A stretch of DNA of 64,000 nt from Vibrio sp. J1-1 (GTDB lineage: Bacteria > Pseudomonadota > Gammaproteobacteria > Enterobacterales > Vibrionaceae), in contig NZ_JAKKCM010000002.1 in assembly GCF_021728395.1 (NCBI RefSeq), positions 1 through 64,000 of the forward strand. Reading direction: 5' to 3'. Below the pieces are notes generated by a model, which was not told the DNA's origin, ran no database searches, and was given only the letters and a program-made list of their open reading frames with translations. How positions within the stretch are numbered: position 1 is the first letter of the stretch; every line of letters begins with the position of its first letter. Positions 43,875 through 54,732 of this stretch are shown here, piece after piece. Made by a program: the position numbers and the translations under genes.

Positions 43875-44084
43875 ATGGTCTGGGTATTTACCTTTGTTGG
43901 TTTTCTCCTAATTATTTTGTTGATGTCACTTGGCGTAATTTTTCACAACAAGCGCATTCAAGGCAGCTGTGGTGGCCTGAATAATGTTGGTGTCGATAAA
44001 GTGTGTGACTGTGAAACTACATGTTCTGAATCTAAGCGTCGCTTGTATCAAATTTCAGAGCCGAATACCGATCGTAGTAATTAA
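43875..44084 (+). CDS. NqrM-like (DUF539) membrane protein
   Basis: The 69-residue protein has one N-terminal transmembrane segment and the motif QGSCGG...KVCDCETTC, typical of NqrM, which helps insert iron into the NqrDE subunits of Na+-NQR. The start ATG at 43875 lies one base after the preceding stop; a TTG 9 bases earlier overlaps it. The normal nqrM is near nqrF, so this looks like a paralog with a different partner, perhaps the NifX-like protein. Confidence 0.8.
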   Translation: MVWVFTFVGFLLIILLMSLGVIFHNKRIQGSCGGLNNVGVDKVCDCETTCSESKRRLYQISEPNTDRSN

Positions 44085-44296
44085 TTGGTCGCCCGGCCAC
44101 TCATGCCCTCGACCCAGTCAGGTAAACTTGACCTAGCCCTGTCTCATTATCTGTGTTGTTGATGCCAATTTAGCGATGAAAATATGCAATCGATTGAATT
44201 TTGATTTCTATGAGTGTCTAAATTTTGCTCTAGGGTTTTGTCGGTCTCCATATTTCGGTCTACGCTTAAAATTCGTGTTAACAAAGGAGAACCAAT

Positions 44297-44491
44297 ATGG
44301 CTGTAATGAAGCAGGATATTCCACATCGTGTGACGGTTTATCATGATAATCATGATCAAGAAATAGAGCTGAAAAATGCGATGCTGCCAGAGAAACCACG
44401 TTACTTTAACGGTTCACCGACTTATAAAGCGGAAAGTATCGAAGAGTTCGAAAGTAAAATCAGTCAAATTGGATTGTCGCTCGATAAATAG
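44297..44491 (+). CDS. Small hypothetical protein
   Basis: The 64-residue protein is acidic (VYHDNHDQEIELKN; ESIEEFESKI). AAGGAG lies six bases before the ATG, so it is probably translated. No signal peptide or motif. A strong terminator follows. Confidence 0.6.
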   Translation: MAVMKQDIPHRVTVYHDNHDQEIELKNAMLPEKPRYFNGSPTYKAESIEEFESKISQIGLSLDK

Positions 44492-44539
44492 CTATGTCTG
44501 AAAGTGACTGGATTAATGGTCACTGACACAAATCGAAAG

Positions 44540-44566
44540 AAAGCGCCCTCAATATGAGGGCGCTTT
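44540..44566. terminator. Bidirectional terminator
   Basis: AAAGCGCCCTC (44540-44550) and GAGGGCGCTTT (44556-44566) form an 11-bp stem with a 5-base loop between the small protein gene and the EF-G-like gene. Confidence 0.9.
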
Positions 44567-44590
44567 CATTTACGGCGTTTTATTCAGTAA

Positions 44591-46615
44591 TTAGTTCTGT
44601 TGGGTACTGCTCTGACATACTTGTTTCTGCACCGCTGGTGGCGCGGGTTCGTAGTGACTTAACGTCATGCTGAAACTGCCTTCACCCCCGGTAATCGCAC
44701 GTAATCTTCGGGCGTAGTCTTGAAGCTCATTCACTGGAGACTTGGCTCTGATCAGAGTGAAGTTATTATCCACAGGCTCAGTGCCTTCAATTAATCCTCG
44801 GTTACCAGACAAATCACCTGATACATCCCCTACGTTAATGGTTGGAATGTGTAATTCCATCTGAATGATAGGTTCAAGAACAATCGGATCGGCATTATTA
44901 ACAGCATCTAAGAACGCCTTTTTACCCGCAATGATAAAGGCTATCTCTTTAGAGTCGACCGAATGGTATTTGCCATCATAGACCGTTACTTCAAGATCTT
45001 TGATAGGGTTACCAGAGATAGCACCTTCTTCCAGAGCTTGTAGTATTCCTTTCTCTACGGCAGGAATAAGGGCGGTAGGAATTGCGCCACCAACCACTTT
45101 ATTGATGAACGTGAACCCAGCTCCACGCTCTAGAGGGCGAACTCTTAGTTGAACTTCGCCAAACTGACCTGCACCGCCACTCTGTTTCTTATGCCTATAA
45201 TGGCCTTCGGCAGGTTTAGTTATGGTCTCGAAGTACTCGACACTTGGTTGACATGTTTCGACATCTAGCTTGTATATGTTAGCCATTTTCTCTAATGCAA
45301 CTTTGAGATGGAATTCGCCTTGACCACTGATGATGGTTTCGTTGGTTCTTGCACGATGTTCAATGCGTAATGAAGGATCTTCACTGGCGATTTTGTTAAG
45401 TACGTCGCCCAGTTTTTGCTCATCCCCGCGTTTTAGGGGTTTTAAGCACAGAGAGTACATAGAGTCTGGGAAATTGAGTGTTTTTAGCTCAACGCCATCT
45501 TCGTCATGTGAATCATGAACGATAGAGTCAAATTCAAGATCATCCACTTTAGCTAATACACAGAAGTCACCTGCAATCGCACGGGGAATCTCTGTCCGCT
45601 CTTTACCTTGTAGCTGGTACAAGTGTCCAACCTTGAACGCCTTATTACTCTCACCGATGTAAAGTTGACTGCCGGCATTAATCTCACCTTGATATACTCG
45701 TAGGTAAGCAAGTTTACCCATATAAGGATCGACACTAACCTTATAAACATGTGCCACGGTATGTTCCAGAGACTCACAATTGACTTTGATTTTCTTGCCG
45801 TTTTTTTCAAGCAGTGGCGGATTACCCTCATTTGGCATCGGCATGATTTCAGCTAAAGTCCGAAGCAGGAGTTCGATCCCAGCCCCCGTTTGTGCAGAAA
45901 CGAAGCAAATGGGGATGACGTGGCCTGTTCTCAGCGCTTCTTCAAAGGGGTCATGCAGTTGTTCTGCTGTGAGTTCTGAGCCTTGTTCTAAATACAGTTC
46001 CATTAACTCTTCATCAACTTCGATGACTTGGTCAATTAAGGTTTCATGCGCTTGAGTCACTTTTGCCAACTGTGTTTCTCGCTCTAGTTCAGGCTCAAAA
46101 TAACAATCGATAACGGACTGACCATCGGCAGAAGGTAGGTTAATTGGTAAACATTTATCACCAAAATGCTCAACGATGTCATCCATCAGTTTTTGTAACT
46201 GGTTACCTTGGTTGTCGAGCTTGTTAATGATGATCATCTGACACTTTTGCTGCTCTTGGGCAAAGGCAAATAAGCGGTCGGAGGTTTGGTTGAGTGGGGT
46301 TTGTGGGTCGACAATAAGTGCAGTGGTTTCAACGGCCGGAAAAACACTGAGCGTTCTGCCGAGTAATTCACTCTGCCCTGGAGTGTCAATGATATTCAGA
46401 CGGTGGTTGTTCCAGCGTAACGCGACAGGGGTTGCTTCGATACTGTGTCGATATTGAATAGATTGGGGGTCGAAGTCGGTAACGGTATCGCCTTTTTCTA
46501 CGCTTCCCAATTGGTGGGTTGCTTCACATGTGAAGAGCAGTTTTTCGACGAGAGTCGTTTTGCCGGTTCCTGTCTGACCAACAAAAGCGATGTTGCGGAT
46601 GTTATTGATAGGCAT
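44591..46615 (-). CDS. Elongation factor G-like GTPase (EF-G paralog)
   Basis: The 674-residue translational GTPase has G1 G13QTGTGK19T20, G3 D77TPGQ81, G4 N131KLD134, then the domain II-V order of EF-G. Switch I is degenerate: no RGITI-type segment but QYRHSIEATPVALR follows. This is like the diverged EF-G-like group found beside standard fusA in several gamma-proteobacteria. Standard fusA lies in the str operon, so this is a paralog, perhaps for ribosome rescue or stress. Start at 46615 has AAGGAGG. Function is unknown. Confidence 0.88.
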   Translation of the reverse strand: MPINNIRNIAFVGQTGTGKTTLVEKLLFTCEATHQLGSVEKGDTVTDFDPQSIQYRHSIEATPVALRWNNHRLNIIDTPGQSELLGRTLSVFPAVETTALIVDPQTPLNQTSDRLFAFAQEQQKCQMIIINKLDNQGNQLQKLMDDIVEHFGDKCLPINLPSADGQSVIDCYFEPELERETQLAKVTQAHETLIDQVIEVDEELMELYLEQGSELTAEQLHDPFEEALRTGHVIPICFVSAQTGAGIELLLRTLAEIMPMPNEGNPPLLEKNGKKIKVNCESLEHTVAHVYKVSVDPYMGKLAYLRVYQGEINAGSQLYIGESNKAFKVGHLYQLQGKERTEIPRAIAGDFCVLAKVDDLEFDSIVHDSHDEDGVELKTLNFPDSMYSLCLKPLKRGDEQKLGDVLNKIASEDPSLRIEHRARTNETIISGQGEFHLKVALEKMANIYKLDVETCQPSVEYFETITKPAEGHYRHKKQSGGAGQFGEVQLRVRPLERGAGFTFINKVVGGAIPTALIPAVEKGILQALEEGAISGNPIKDLEVTVYDGKYHSVDSKEIAFIIAGKKAFLDAVNNADPIVLEPIIQMELHIPTINVGDVSGDLSGNRGLIEGTEPVDNNFTLIRAKSPVNELQDYARRLRAITGGEGSFSMTLSHYEPAPPAVQKQVCQSSTQQN

Positions 46616-48653
<2,038 letters not shown>

Positions 48654-48680
48654 GGTTTTGCTAGTTTAAGTTTTAACAAC

Positions 48681-48714
48681 AAAAAGGATGACAGTTTTGG
48701 CTGCCATCCTTTTT
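48681..48714. terminator. Bidirectional terminator after the porin
   Basis: AAAAAGGATG (48681-48690) and CATCCTTTTT (48705-48714) pair around a 14-base loop that has an inner CAG/CTG. It separates the porin from the convergent MFS gene. Confidence 0.8.
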
Positions 48715-48735
48715 ATTTATGAAGTTAAGTTCGGC

Positions 48736-49944
48736 TCATCTCATTATAGTTTGGAGGGCGAACTCGTTACTGTGCGTAATATGTTTATGCAGTATCCACA
48801 TCGCTCCTACTGCTGCCATCATTCCTACCGCGGCGCAGAGAAAGCCATAGCGTGTCATGTCATAGTGGCTCAGCACGGCAATGACGACATAGCTAAGTGA
48901 CTGCACCGTCGTACTGAACATGCTGATTCCGCCATCAACTCGACCGCGCTGATCGATCGACACTGTGTGATGCATCCAATTAATTCTCGCAATTCGGTTT
49001 AATGCGTTAAATACACCAAATAGGGCTATCAACATCAATATACCTAAAGGAGACATTGAGAAACTCATACCTACTAGGGTTAAGGACAATACGGTCATGG
49101 ATGCCAAGATAATGCTGCCGTGTGGCAGACGATTGAGTATTTTGGTGACAATCAGCCCGGTAAACAAAGAGCCTAACCCAAAGCTGATGTTAAAGCCTGC
49201 AAACCAATCACCAGTAATACCTTGCTCTGAGAACCAAATCGGGACTAACTTGCTCAAGTACGTCAGTACCGGATAAGAAAGGCAGGAAAGTAAAATGAAC
49301 CCGAAAAAGTAAGGCTCACGGTTAAAGATATGCTTACTCTCTTTTAGTTGGCTCATGAAAGAAATCGAATGTGACTCCTGCAATCGGCGTGCATAGGGGG
49401 TTACCATATAGAAAATGGCGGCCAACGATGAAGCGGTAGCGGCAAACAGAGCGAATTCCATCATTCCCCACTTTTCTAACAATATGATGCCAAGCGAACC
49501 AGCGCCCAGAGTCGTGGATTGCATAACGATTTCCTGTTGGCTAGAGACCTTGGCGTATTCATGTTGCTGGTAGTTCTCTTGAGTAAACGCATTATTGGTT
49601 GCCCAGGCAAAATTACTGGAAACCCAGTACACCAGTTGTGCAAAAGCTAATAGCCAGTGGGACTCTAGATCAAGCCAGTAAGCAACAAATACCATCAGGG
49701 CCATTCCCGCTTGTACCCATTGATTAACAATCAGCAGTGTTTTACGCGAATGGCGGTCAGTCAAAGTGGAAAAGAAAGGCGTGACCAAGAAAGCAACGGC
49801 CGTACAGCTAAGCGAAACCAACGCGACAAATGTCCCCATTCCAGGGGAAGCCAGCATCACCCATGGAAGCGCCATCATAAATAAGCCTGACGATATACTG
49901 TCGAAGAACCTTCCTATTAAATAAGGCTGAGTTTTGTTTTTCAT
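48736..49944 (-). CDS. MFS efflux transporter, SoxR-controlled
   Basis: The 402-residue protein has 12 hydrophobic segments typical of MFS (GRFFDSISSGLFMMALPWVML; STLTDRHSRKTLL motif A-like). The gene is divergent from soxR and its promoter overlaps a SoxR box, so it is probably a redox-cycling-drug efflux pump. The substrate cannot be named. Promoter and box positions are given separately. Confidence 0.85.
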   Translation of the reverse strand: MKNKTQPYLIGRFFDSISSGLFMMALPWVMLASPGMGTFVALVSLSCTAVAFLVTPFFSTLTDRHSRKTLLIVNQWVQAGMALMVFVAYWLDLESHWLLAFAQLVYWVSSNFAWATNNAFTQENYQQHEYAKVSSQQEIVMQSTTLGAGSLGIILLEKWGMMEFALFAATASSLAAIFYMVTPYARRLQESHSISFMSQLKESKHIFNREPYFFGFILLSCLSYPVLTYLSKLVPIWFSEQGITGDWFAGFNISFGLGSLFTGLIVTKILNRLPHGSIILASMTVLSLTLVGMSFSMSPLGILMLIALFGVFNALNRIARINWMHHTVSIDQRGRVDGGISMFSTTVQSLSYVVIAVLSHYDMTRYGFLCAAVGMMAAVGAMWILHKHITHSNEFALQTIMR

Positions 49945-49973
49945 ATTTGTGCCTCGCTAATTCATTTGGCCTT

Positions 49974-50004
49974 ACTCTAAAACCTCAAGTAAACTTGAGG
50001 TAAA
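49974..50004 (-). promoter_or_regulatory. SoxR box in a 19-bp spacer promoter for the MFS gene
   Basis: CCTCAAGTAAACTTGAGG (49983-50000) differs by one base from the E. coli soxS SoxR site. On the minus strand, -35 TTTACC (50004-49999) and -10 TAGAGT (49979-49974) are 19 bases apart, the spacing that SoxR needs for activation by DNA distortion. The -35 overlaps the box as in soxS. The divergent soxR gene begins 40 bases away. Confidence 0.88.
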
Positions 50005-50043
50005 GTGTTTTTATACAAAAAATGATTGGTATGGGAGTCAGGG

Positions 50044-50475
50044 ATGGAAATCAGCGTAGGTGAAGTTGCGAAACGTTCTGGAGTAAAAGTGTCGGCACTG
50101 CATTTTTATGAACAAAAAGGTTTAATTTCGAGTTGGCGCAATCAGGGGAATCAACGTCGTTATCATCGAAGTGTGTTACGCCGTGTTGCCGTAATTAAGG
50201 CAGCGCAGCAGGTGGGACTATCTTTAGAAGAGATAAAACAAGCGCTGGATAACTTGCCCAAGCATCAAGCGCCTAATAAAGCGCAATGGGAAAGTATGGC
50301 GAGCCAGTGGCACGAACAATTAGAGCAAAAAATTCAGAAGTTGAAAGCGTTACAAAATGATTTGGGTGGATGTATTGGCTGTGGTTGTTTGTCACTTGAA
50401 ACGTGCACTTTGCGTAACCCAGAAGATGTATTGGGCAAAGACCATTCAGGCTCAAACCTGACGTTGGATGAGTAA
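50044..50475 (+). CDS. soxR: SoxR, redox-sensing MerR-family regulator
   Basis: The 143-residue regulator has an N-terminal MerR helix-turn-helix (SVGEVAKRSGVKVSALHFYE), a dimerisation helix, and the [2Fe-2S] ligands C110-x2-C113-x-C115-x5-C121 (CIGCGCLSLETC). Oxidation by redox-active compounds activates SoxR. The start is the ATG at 50044 with GGGAG 6 bases before. It has no soxS next to it, so it probably acts directly on efflux genes such as the divergent MFS, as in non-enteric bacteria. It is convergent with the next gene, 7 bases apart. Confidence 0.93.
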   Translation: MEISVGEVAKRSGVKVSALHFYEQKGLISSWRNQGNQRRYHRSVLRRVAVIKAAQQVGLSLEEIKQALDNLPKHQAPNKAQWESMASQWHEQLEQKIQKLKALQNDLGGCIGCGCLSLETCTLRNPEDVLGKDHSGSNLTLDE

Positions 50476-50482
50476 AACGGCT

Positions 50483-50878
50483 TTACTCTTTGTCGAAGCT
50501 GTCTACGACAATAGCCCCCATTGATGCCGGCATCGTGATAACAATAATACGTTTTATCGCCACCAAAGGCTCTGTCAGTATTGGAAGTTTATCGAGGCAA
50601 AGCAGTACCAGTGCAACCACAACCGCAGCAATTGAGTACGCGATGAAAACGCGGAAAATAAAGATGGATACTCGGTGCCGAATCCGACCTTGAAACACAC
50701 TCTGATAAGCGAAAAAACTGAGGAAGATGACCGAGAGGCTTAACAACATGATCAGATTTGCCATCGGTAAACTTTCACCCAAACGCCATGCTTCTTCTGA
50801 AAAAGAAATCGGTACTGCAAGGGCAAAAGCGCCAACCAATACTTGGCTGGCATCTTCTAGATTAAAGTGACGACTCAT
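50483..50878 (-). CDS. DUF2391-like integral membrane protein
   Basis: The 131-residue protein has four hydrophobic segments (VLVGAFALAVPISFSEEAW; LIMLLSLSVIFLSFFAYQ; RVFIAYSIAAVVVALVL; IIVITMPASMGAIVV). This resembles the DUF2391/TIGR02587 family. It starts 13 bases after the TPR gene stop, so the two form an operon. The short Met-rich upstream extension lies inside the TPR gene and is not used. Function is unknown. Confidence 0.75.
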   Translation of the reverse strand: MSRHFNLEDASQVLVGAFALAVPISFSEEAWRLGESLPMANLIMLLSLSVIFLSFFAYQSVFQGRIRHRVSIFIFRVFIAYSIAAVVVALVLLCLDKLPILTEPLVAIKRIIVITMPASMGAIVVDSFDKE

Positions 50879-50891
50879 GAGGTTTATTCCG

Positions 50892-51737
50892 TTACTCGTG
50901 ATGGAGTTGCAACAGCTTCTCAAATCGTTCGTTGCCGTGCAGAAATTCAAGATCGCGCTCTTCTGCTAGCAGGTCACGAATCGAAGGGCTGTACTCAATT
51001 GCACGTTCTAAATCTTCAATGGCTTGTTCTTCAACACCTAATCGAGAATAGGCACAGGCGCGTTGATAAAGTGCTGGGCCATTAGTGTAGTCCACTTCTA
51101 AAACACGATTACATATGCTCAGGGCCCAATGGTACTCGTTGATTTCCATTGCGGCGTCTGCTTTGTAAGTGAGCGCCTCCAAATCACCTGGACGAATAAC
51201 CAAAATTTCATCATAAACCTCAATTCGTTGCTCTGGCGTTTGTGAGCTTTGTGCTCGCAGCCATAAGTTATGGATTTCGTTTATTTTCTCGATTTCTTTG
51301 TTGTTTTCACTGATGATGCGAGTCTTGCGTTTTAAGTCTCTTTCCAGTGCAACAAACTTTTTCTCATATTCGCTCGCGATCTTGTCGAGTCGCTTATCTG
51401 CCATCTCTTTGGTGTTATGTTTAAATTCACGCAGTGACTGCCAACCAACGAAAGCAATCAGCGATGCCACACCTGCGATGATGTAAAAGAAGTACGTCAC
51501 GGTTACATTGGCGTAGTTTAACGATTTATCAGCGACGCTAAGTTCACGGTCGGTGATTTCGGTAATCGTGCGTTTTTCTAAGCTTTGGAAGTCCTGACGC
51601 AGCGCTTTAAGCTCGTCTAAAATATAGCGCTCCATAAGCGGTCTATCTAACAAGTCGGATTCTGAATATTTTTCTTCAGACGCCAAGGTTGGCAGTGACA
51701 GAATCAGTGTAAAAAAAATACCGATGAATAAGCGCAT
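50892..51737 (-). CDS. TPR-repeat membrane-associated protein
   Basis: The 281-residue protein has an N-terminal signal-like segment (MRLFIGIFFTLILSLPTLAS), a transmembrane helix (about 80-100; YFFYIIAGVASLIAFVGW), a long coiled coil (about 105-150), and about three TPR repeats at the C-terminus (GDLEALTYKADAAMEINEYHWALSICNRVLEV..., GPALYQRACAYSRLGVEEQAIEDLERAIEYSPS). It likely forms a scaffold at the membrane. The start at 51737 has AGGACG upstream. It is in an operon with the DUF2391-like gene. Confidence 0.75.
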   Translation of the reverse strand: MRLFIGIFFTLILSLPTLASEEKYSESDLLDRPLMERYILDELKALRQDFQSLEKRTITEITDRELSVADKSLNYANVTVTYFFYIIAGVASLIAFVGWQSLREFKHNTKEMADKRLDKIASEYEKKFVALERDLKRKTRIISENNKEIEKINEIHNLWLRAQSSQTPEQRIEVYDEILVIRPGDLEALTYKADAAMEINEYHWALSICNRVLEVDYTNGPALYQRACAYSRLGVEEQAIEDLERAIEYSPSIRDLLAEERDLEFLHGNERFEKLLQLHHE

Positions 51738-51970
51738 AAAACGTCCTTTTGCGTTAGGAATACAGATAGACCATGCAACAATAGCAAATAGCACAAACGT
51801 TTAGCAAAGTTCTCACAAAAGAAATATTTACCTTACTTTCCGTTGCCTTCGCAGTTCAACTGTACGCTTTGACAGCAGAGTACGGTTCACCTTTTAGATT
51901 CTAGAATATTGTTCTTTACTCTATGAGCCGTTAAACTTCTTCCACCTTATTGATTGTTATGGAAATTGTT

Positions 51971-52441
51971 ATGGACATCAAAGCTAAAAGTTACCTCGAT
52001 CAATACTTAGTATTGCTTAATTCTCAGCAACGAGCAGCCATTCCATCAATGAGTGCGGATTATTACTGTGCCGATGAATACAACGCGAATATATGCGCGG
52101 AGCTGGTTCGCACGGGGCAAAAAACAGCGTCTTGCAGCATGGAGCTTTGGTATAGCGAGCACGGAGAGGCCATGCCTAAAGCTGGGCACCTTCAGGTCGT
52201 GACTAACTGGGATGGTGAACCAGTTTGTGTGATTGAAATTACCGAAGTTTCTACCAGCCCATACATCGAGGTAGGAGAGGACTTTGCAAGAGCAGAAGGT
52301 GAAGGGGATAGAACGCTACAGTGGTGGCGCGAAGCCCATACCCGCTTCTTCCAAGCAGAATGCGATGAGTTGGGTATTCAGTGGCATGAGCAACGATTGT
52401 TGGTCTTAGAGCGGTTTAAAGTCGTTTATCCTTTGGATTAA
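51971..52441 (+). CDS. ASCH-domain protein
   Basis: The 156-residue protein has the ASCH fold: GQKTASCSMELWY, PKAGHLQVVTNWDGEPVCVIEI, EGEGDRTLQWWREAH. ASCH proteins bind or modify RNA (some are N4-acetylcytidine amidohydrolases like YqfB, which is much shorter). The start is chosen at 51971 (GGA 7 bases upstream) over 51959. A terminator follows. The substrate is unknown. Confidence 0.82.
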   Translation: MDIKAKSYLDQYLVLLNSQQRAAIPSMSADYYCADEYNANICAELVRTGQKTASCSMELWYSEHGEAMPKAGHLQVVTNWDGEPVCVIEITEVSTSPYIEVGEDFARAEGEGDRTLQWWREAHTRFFQAECDELGIQWHEQRLLVLERFKVVYPLD

Positions 52442-52446
52442 ATAAA

Positions 52447-52473
52447 AAACAGCGCCAACTAAGGGCGCTGTTT
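52447..52473. terminator. Bidirectional terminator
   Basis: AAACAGCGCC (52447-52456) and GGCGCTGTTT (52464-52473) pair around a 7-base loop between the convergent ASCH and phospholipase D-like genes. Confidence 0.88.
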
Positions 52474-52487
52474 AAGATCGCAGTAAG

Positions 52488-54005
52488 TTAAAGCTGATCT
52501 TCGATAGGTAAAACTCCTGAGAACCAAGAGCCCACTTTACGCCACATGCTCGCTTCGGGTTCGGAGTTATATTCCTTTCCTGTTTTATGATCAGTCCATA
52601 CCATATCACCGTCATGGAGTGTCACGCGATACGCATTGTTATTTAGTATTTCAGGTAAGGCGGCTAAAAAATCTTGCACGTATTCAGGTTGCTTAATTAC
52701 GACAGCCATTTCGGTGTTGAGTTTGGCCGAGCGTGGATCCCAGTTCATAGAACCCACAAAAAGCGTCTCTTTATCTATTAGCATCGCTTTGGCATGCAAA
52801 CTTGCGCGGCTGCTACCCGTTAAACTCCATTTGCTCTTAAGCTTGGCGCTGGATTTTACTTCCCATAGTTTGATACCAGAGGCGAGGAGGTCTTCTCGGT
52901 ACTTTGAATACCAACCATGCACAGCAAAAACATCGTTAGAAGCGAGGCTGTTGGTGACGATCGTAATATCCACGCCTCGTTTAGCAGCGTTGGTCAGCGC
53001 TTTTGTTCCTGCCTCGGTTGGAACGAAATATGGGGAGATAAGCACAAACGAGTGGTCCACACTTTTGAGTAACTCGGTCAAGTTACTAACCAGTTGGCTT
53101 TCCTGTGTTGCTATTTTATCTGGTAAGTCGAACCAGATTTCTCCTTTACCCCAATAAAGTGTGAGTTGGCCTTTCTTCAACTCTTGATACATGTCGAGCA
53201 TATTGAAGTTATACCGACCCTGGGTAAATTTATCTGTCAGTTGAAGTTTATCGACTTGCTTTTGAATCGTGGCTTCCGATATTTGTTCAGAGCCTGGGTA
53301 AACCCACTCCATCGGCACGGCATAAGCGCTGTTCCAGTAGAGATCAAATTGGTCCGCCGTTTGTTGAACTGCTTCTCCATAAAGCAGCAGGTCGAAGTCG
53401 CCAAATGAGACTTCAGACTCAAAAGAGAAATATTCATTACCTATATTTCTTCCGCCTACTACCGCTGCAACACTGTCAGCGATGAGTGATTTATTGTGCA
53501 TGCGGCGGTTCAGACGGTCAAAGTCTGTCGCAAACCCAAATAACCGTGCAGAGCGAAATTGATGAGGATTAAACAGACGGATTTCGATGTTTGGATGGGC
53601 GTTCATCGCGGCCATCATTTTATCGTTACGCTTTTGCATGTCATCAAGCAGTAAGCGAATTCGAACCCCTCGTTTTGCGGCTTCGTACAGTCGCCACGTA
53701 ATGAAATTACTGGTCTCATCACCTCGATAGATATAGTACTGAAGATCCAAGCTTTTCTGAGCGGATTCAATCAGTGAGGTACGTGCAAGAAGTGCATCGT
53801 GACCTTGGTTTAGAGGATAAAAACCAGTCTCCGTTTTCGGGTCTTTTCCGTACACCTCAAAATATTGTGCCAGTGCTGAATCCGACTGGTAACCGTACTG
53901 AAATGTAGTGGACTTCTCACTAGGCTCTCTGTACTCAATTGCTGAACAAGCCGACAGAAAAGTAAACATGCAGGTGAAAATGAGCTTAGTAAATATATGA
54001 GACAA
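52488..54005 (-). CDS. Phospholipase D-family lipoprotein (cardiolipin synthase C-like)
   Basis: The 505-residue protein has a lipobox LSAC (Cys20) and two HKD motifs: H170-x-K172-x4-D177 (RMHNKSLIAD...GGRNIGNEYF) and H404-x-K406-x4-D411 (SLHAKAMLID...GSMNWDPRS). This matches the ClsC/YmdC group that makes cardiolipin from phosphatidylglycerol and phosphatidylethanolamine, although YmdB-type partners are not next to it. The start is TTG, with AAGGA 8 bases before. It could also act as a periplasmic phospholipase. Confidence 0.88.
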   Translation of the reverse strand: MSHIFTKLIFTCMFTFLSACSAIEYREPSEKSTTFQYGYQSDSALAQYFEVYGKDPKTETGFYPLNQGHDALLARTSLIESAQKSLDLQYYIYRGDETSNFITWRLYEAAKRGVRIRLLLDDMQKRNDKMMAAMNAHPNIEIRLFNPHQFRSARLFGFATDFDRLNRRMHNKSLIADSVAAVVGGRNIGNEYFSFESEVSFGDFDLLLYGEAVQQTADQFDLYWNSAYAVPMEWVYPGSEQISEATIQKQVDKLQLTDKFTQGRYNFNMLDMYQELKKGQLTLYWGKGEIWFDLPDKIATQESQLVSNLTELLKSVDHSFVLISPYFVPTEAGTKALTNAAKRGVDITIVTNSLASNDVFAVHGWYSKYREDLLASGIKLWEVKSSAKLKSKWSLTGSSRASLHAKAMLIDKETLFVGSMNWDPRSAKLNTEMAVVIKQPEYVQDFLAALPEILNNNAYRVTLHDGDMVWTDHKTGKEYNSEPEASMWRKVGSWFSGVLPIEDQL

Positions 54006-54732
54006 TGAACATATCCTTGTAATACAAAACGTTACTTAGGCTGAGTATATACGCAAATGATTTCAACGTGCAGGGTTCAATACACAATCACGCACATTAG
54101 TTAGAGAATTTTAGCTGTGGGTGATTAAGAACCAAATTAGTTATGACTCAAGTTGATTTTTTCTATCAGAACTTTGTGCTTGCTCGCTTTTTAAGACGCA
54201 CAAAATCATTTATTTAATTAATGTCTTTACTCTAATTGGTTGGATTCACTAATATCTGGCATTTCTTACCTATACATGACTAGAGCAATTGCGCCAATTT
54301 GGTTAAGGCATTGATTTTTAATGGTTATTTGGCTGGCATGCTGCTTGCTTCTGTGATGTGTGAGTAAGAGAACACAACTTGCGAAATGAGTTAAAATTTT
54401 GTTAATTTTATAAACTTTTAAAGGATAATTTACCGTGTTTAAGGGTCTTAAACCTTTGTAAATGTTGTTCCTTATTTAGCCCAAGTAGTGGTGTTACTTC
54501 AATGTTTACCGTTACTTGGAGATGAACAGAAATTGTCTATTTCAGATGCAATAGCAATTTGGATAAGTATATGGTCAAGCGATTTTGACCAACAAAAATT
54601 CCTAACGACTTATTTAGATTGCTATCACTACCTCACCGCTTTCAGAGGTACTTGAGTTGGCTAACAGACTGTTACAACTGTAAGTCGGTTCAAGTATTGC
54701 GCGGTGAAAAAAACAATAAAAAGGATTTTTTG
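54006..54732 (+). other. Intergenic region and long leader before the RND pump
   Basis: The 727-bp gap holds the promoter of the RND pair and no gene I can support. A sigma-54-like promoter is at 54334-54349; the leader to the ATG at 54733 would be about 370 bases. A short perfect inverted repeat GTTTAAG-GGT-CTTAAAC is at 54437-54453. The frame open from 54619 is the leader plus the adaptor gene, not a separate gene. Confidence 0.55.
54334..54349 (+). promoter_or_regulatory. Sigma-54 (RpoN)-like promoter
   Basis: TGGCATG-CTGC-TTGCT matches the -24/-12 consensus TGGCACG-N4-TTGCW with one mismatch (C to T), with GG and GC exactly 10 bases apart. Transcription would start near 54361. Enhancer sites for the activator should lie 80-200 bp upstream in the gap; I cannot name the activator. 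Confidence 0.65.

Noticed and set aside
52636-53157. 173-residue plus frame in the phospholipase D-like gene
   Set aside because: Antisense shadow; HKD motifs lie on the minus strand.
54619-54732. Longer start for the RND adaptor at 54619
   Set aside because: The ribosome site and membrane anchor fit 54733; the extra 38 residues look like leader.
54361-54732. Qrr-type small RNA after the sigma-54-like promoter
   Set aside because: No Qrr-like first stem or U-tract terminator follows the promoter.
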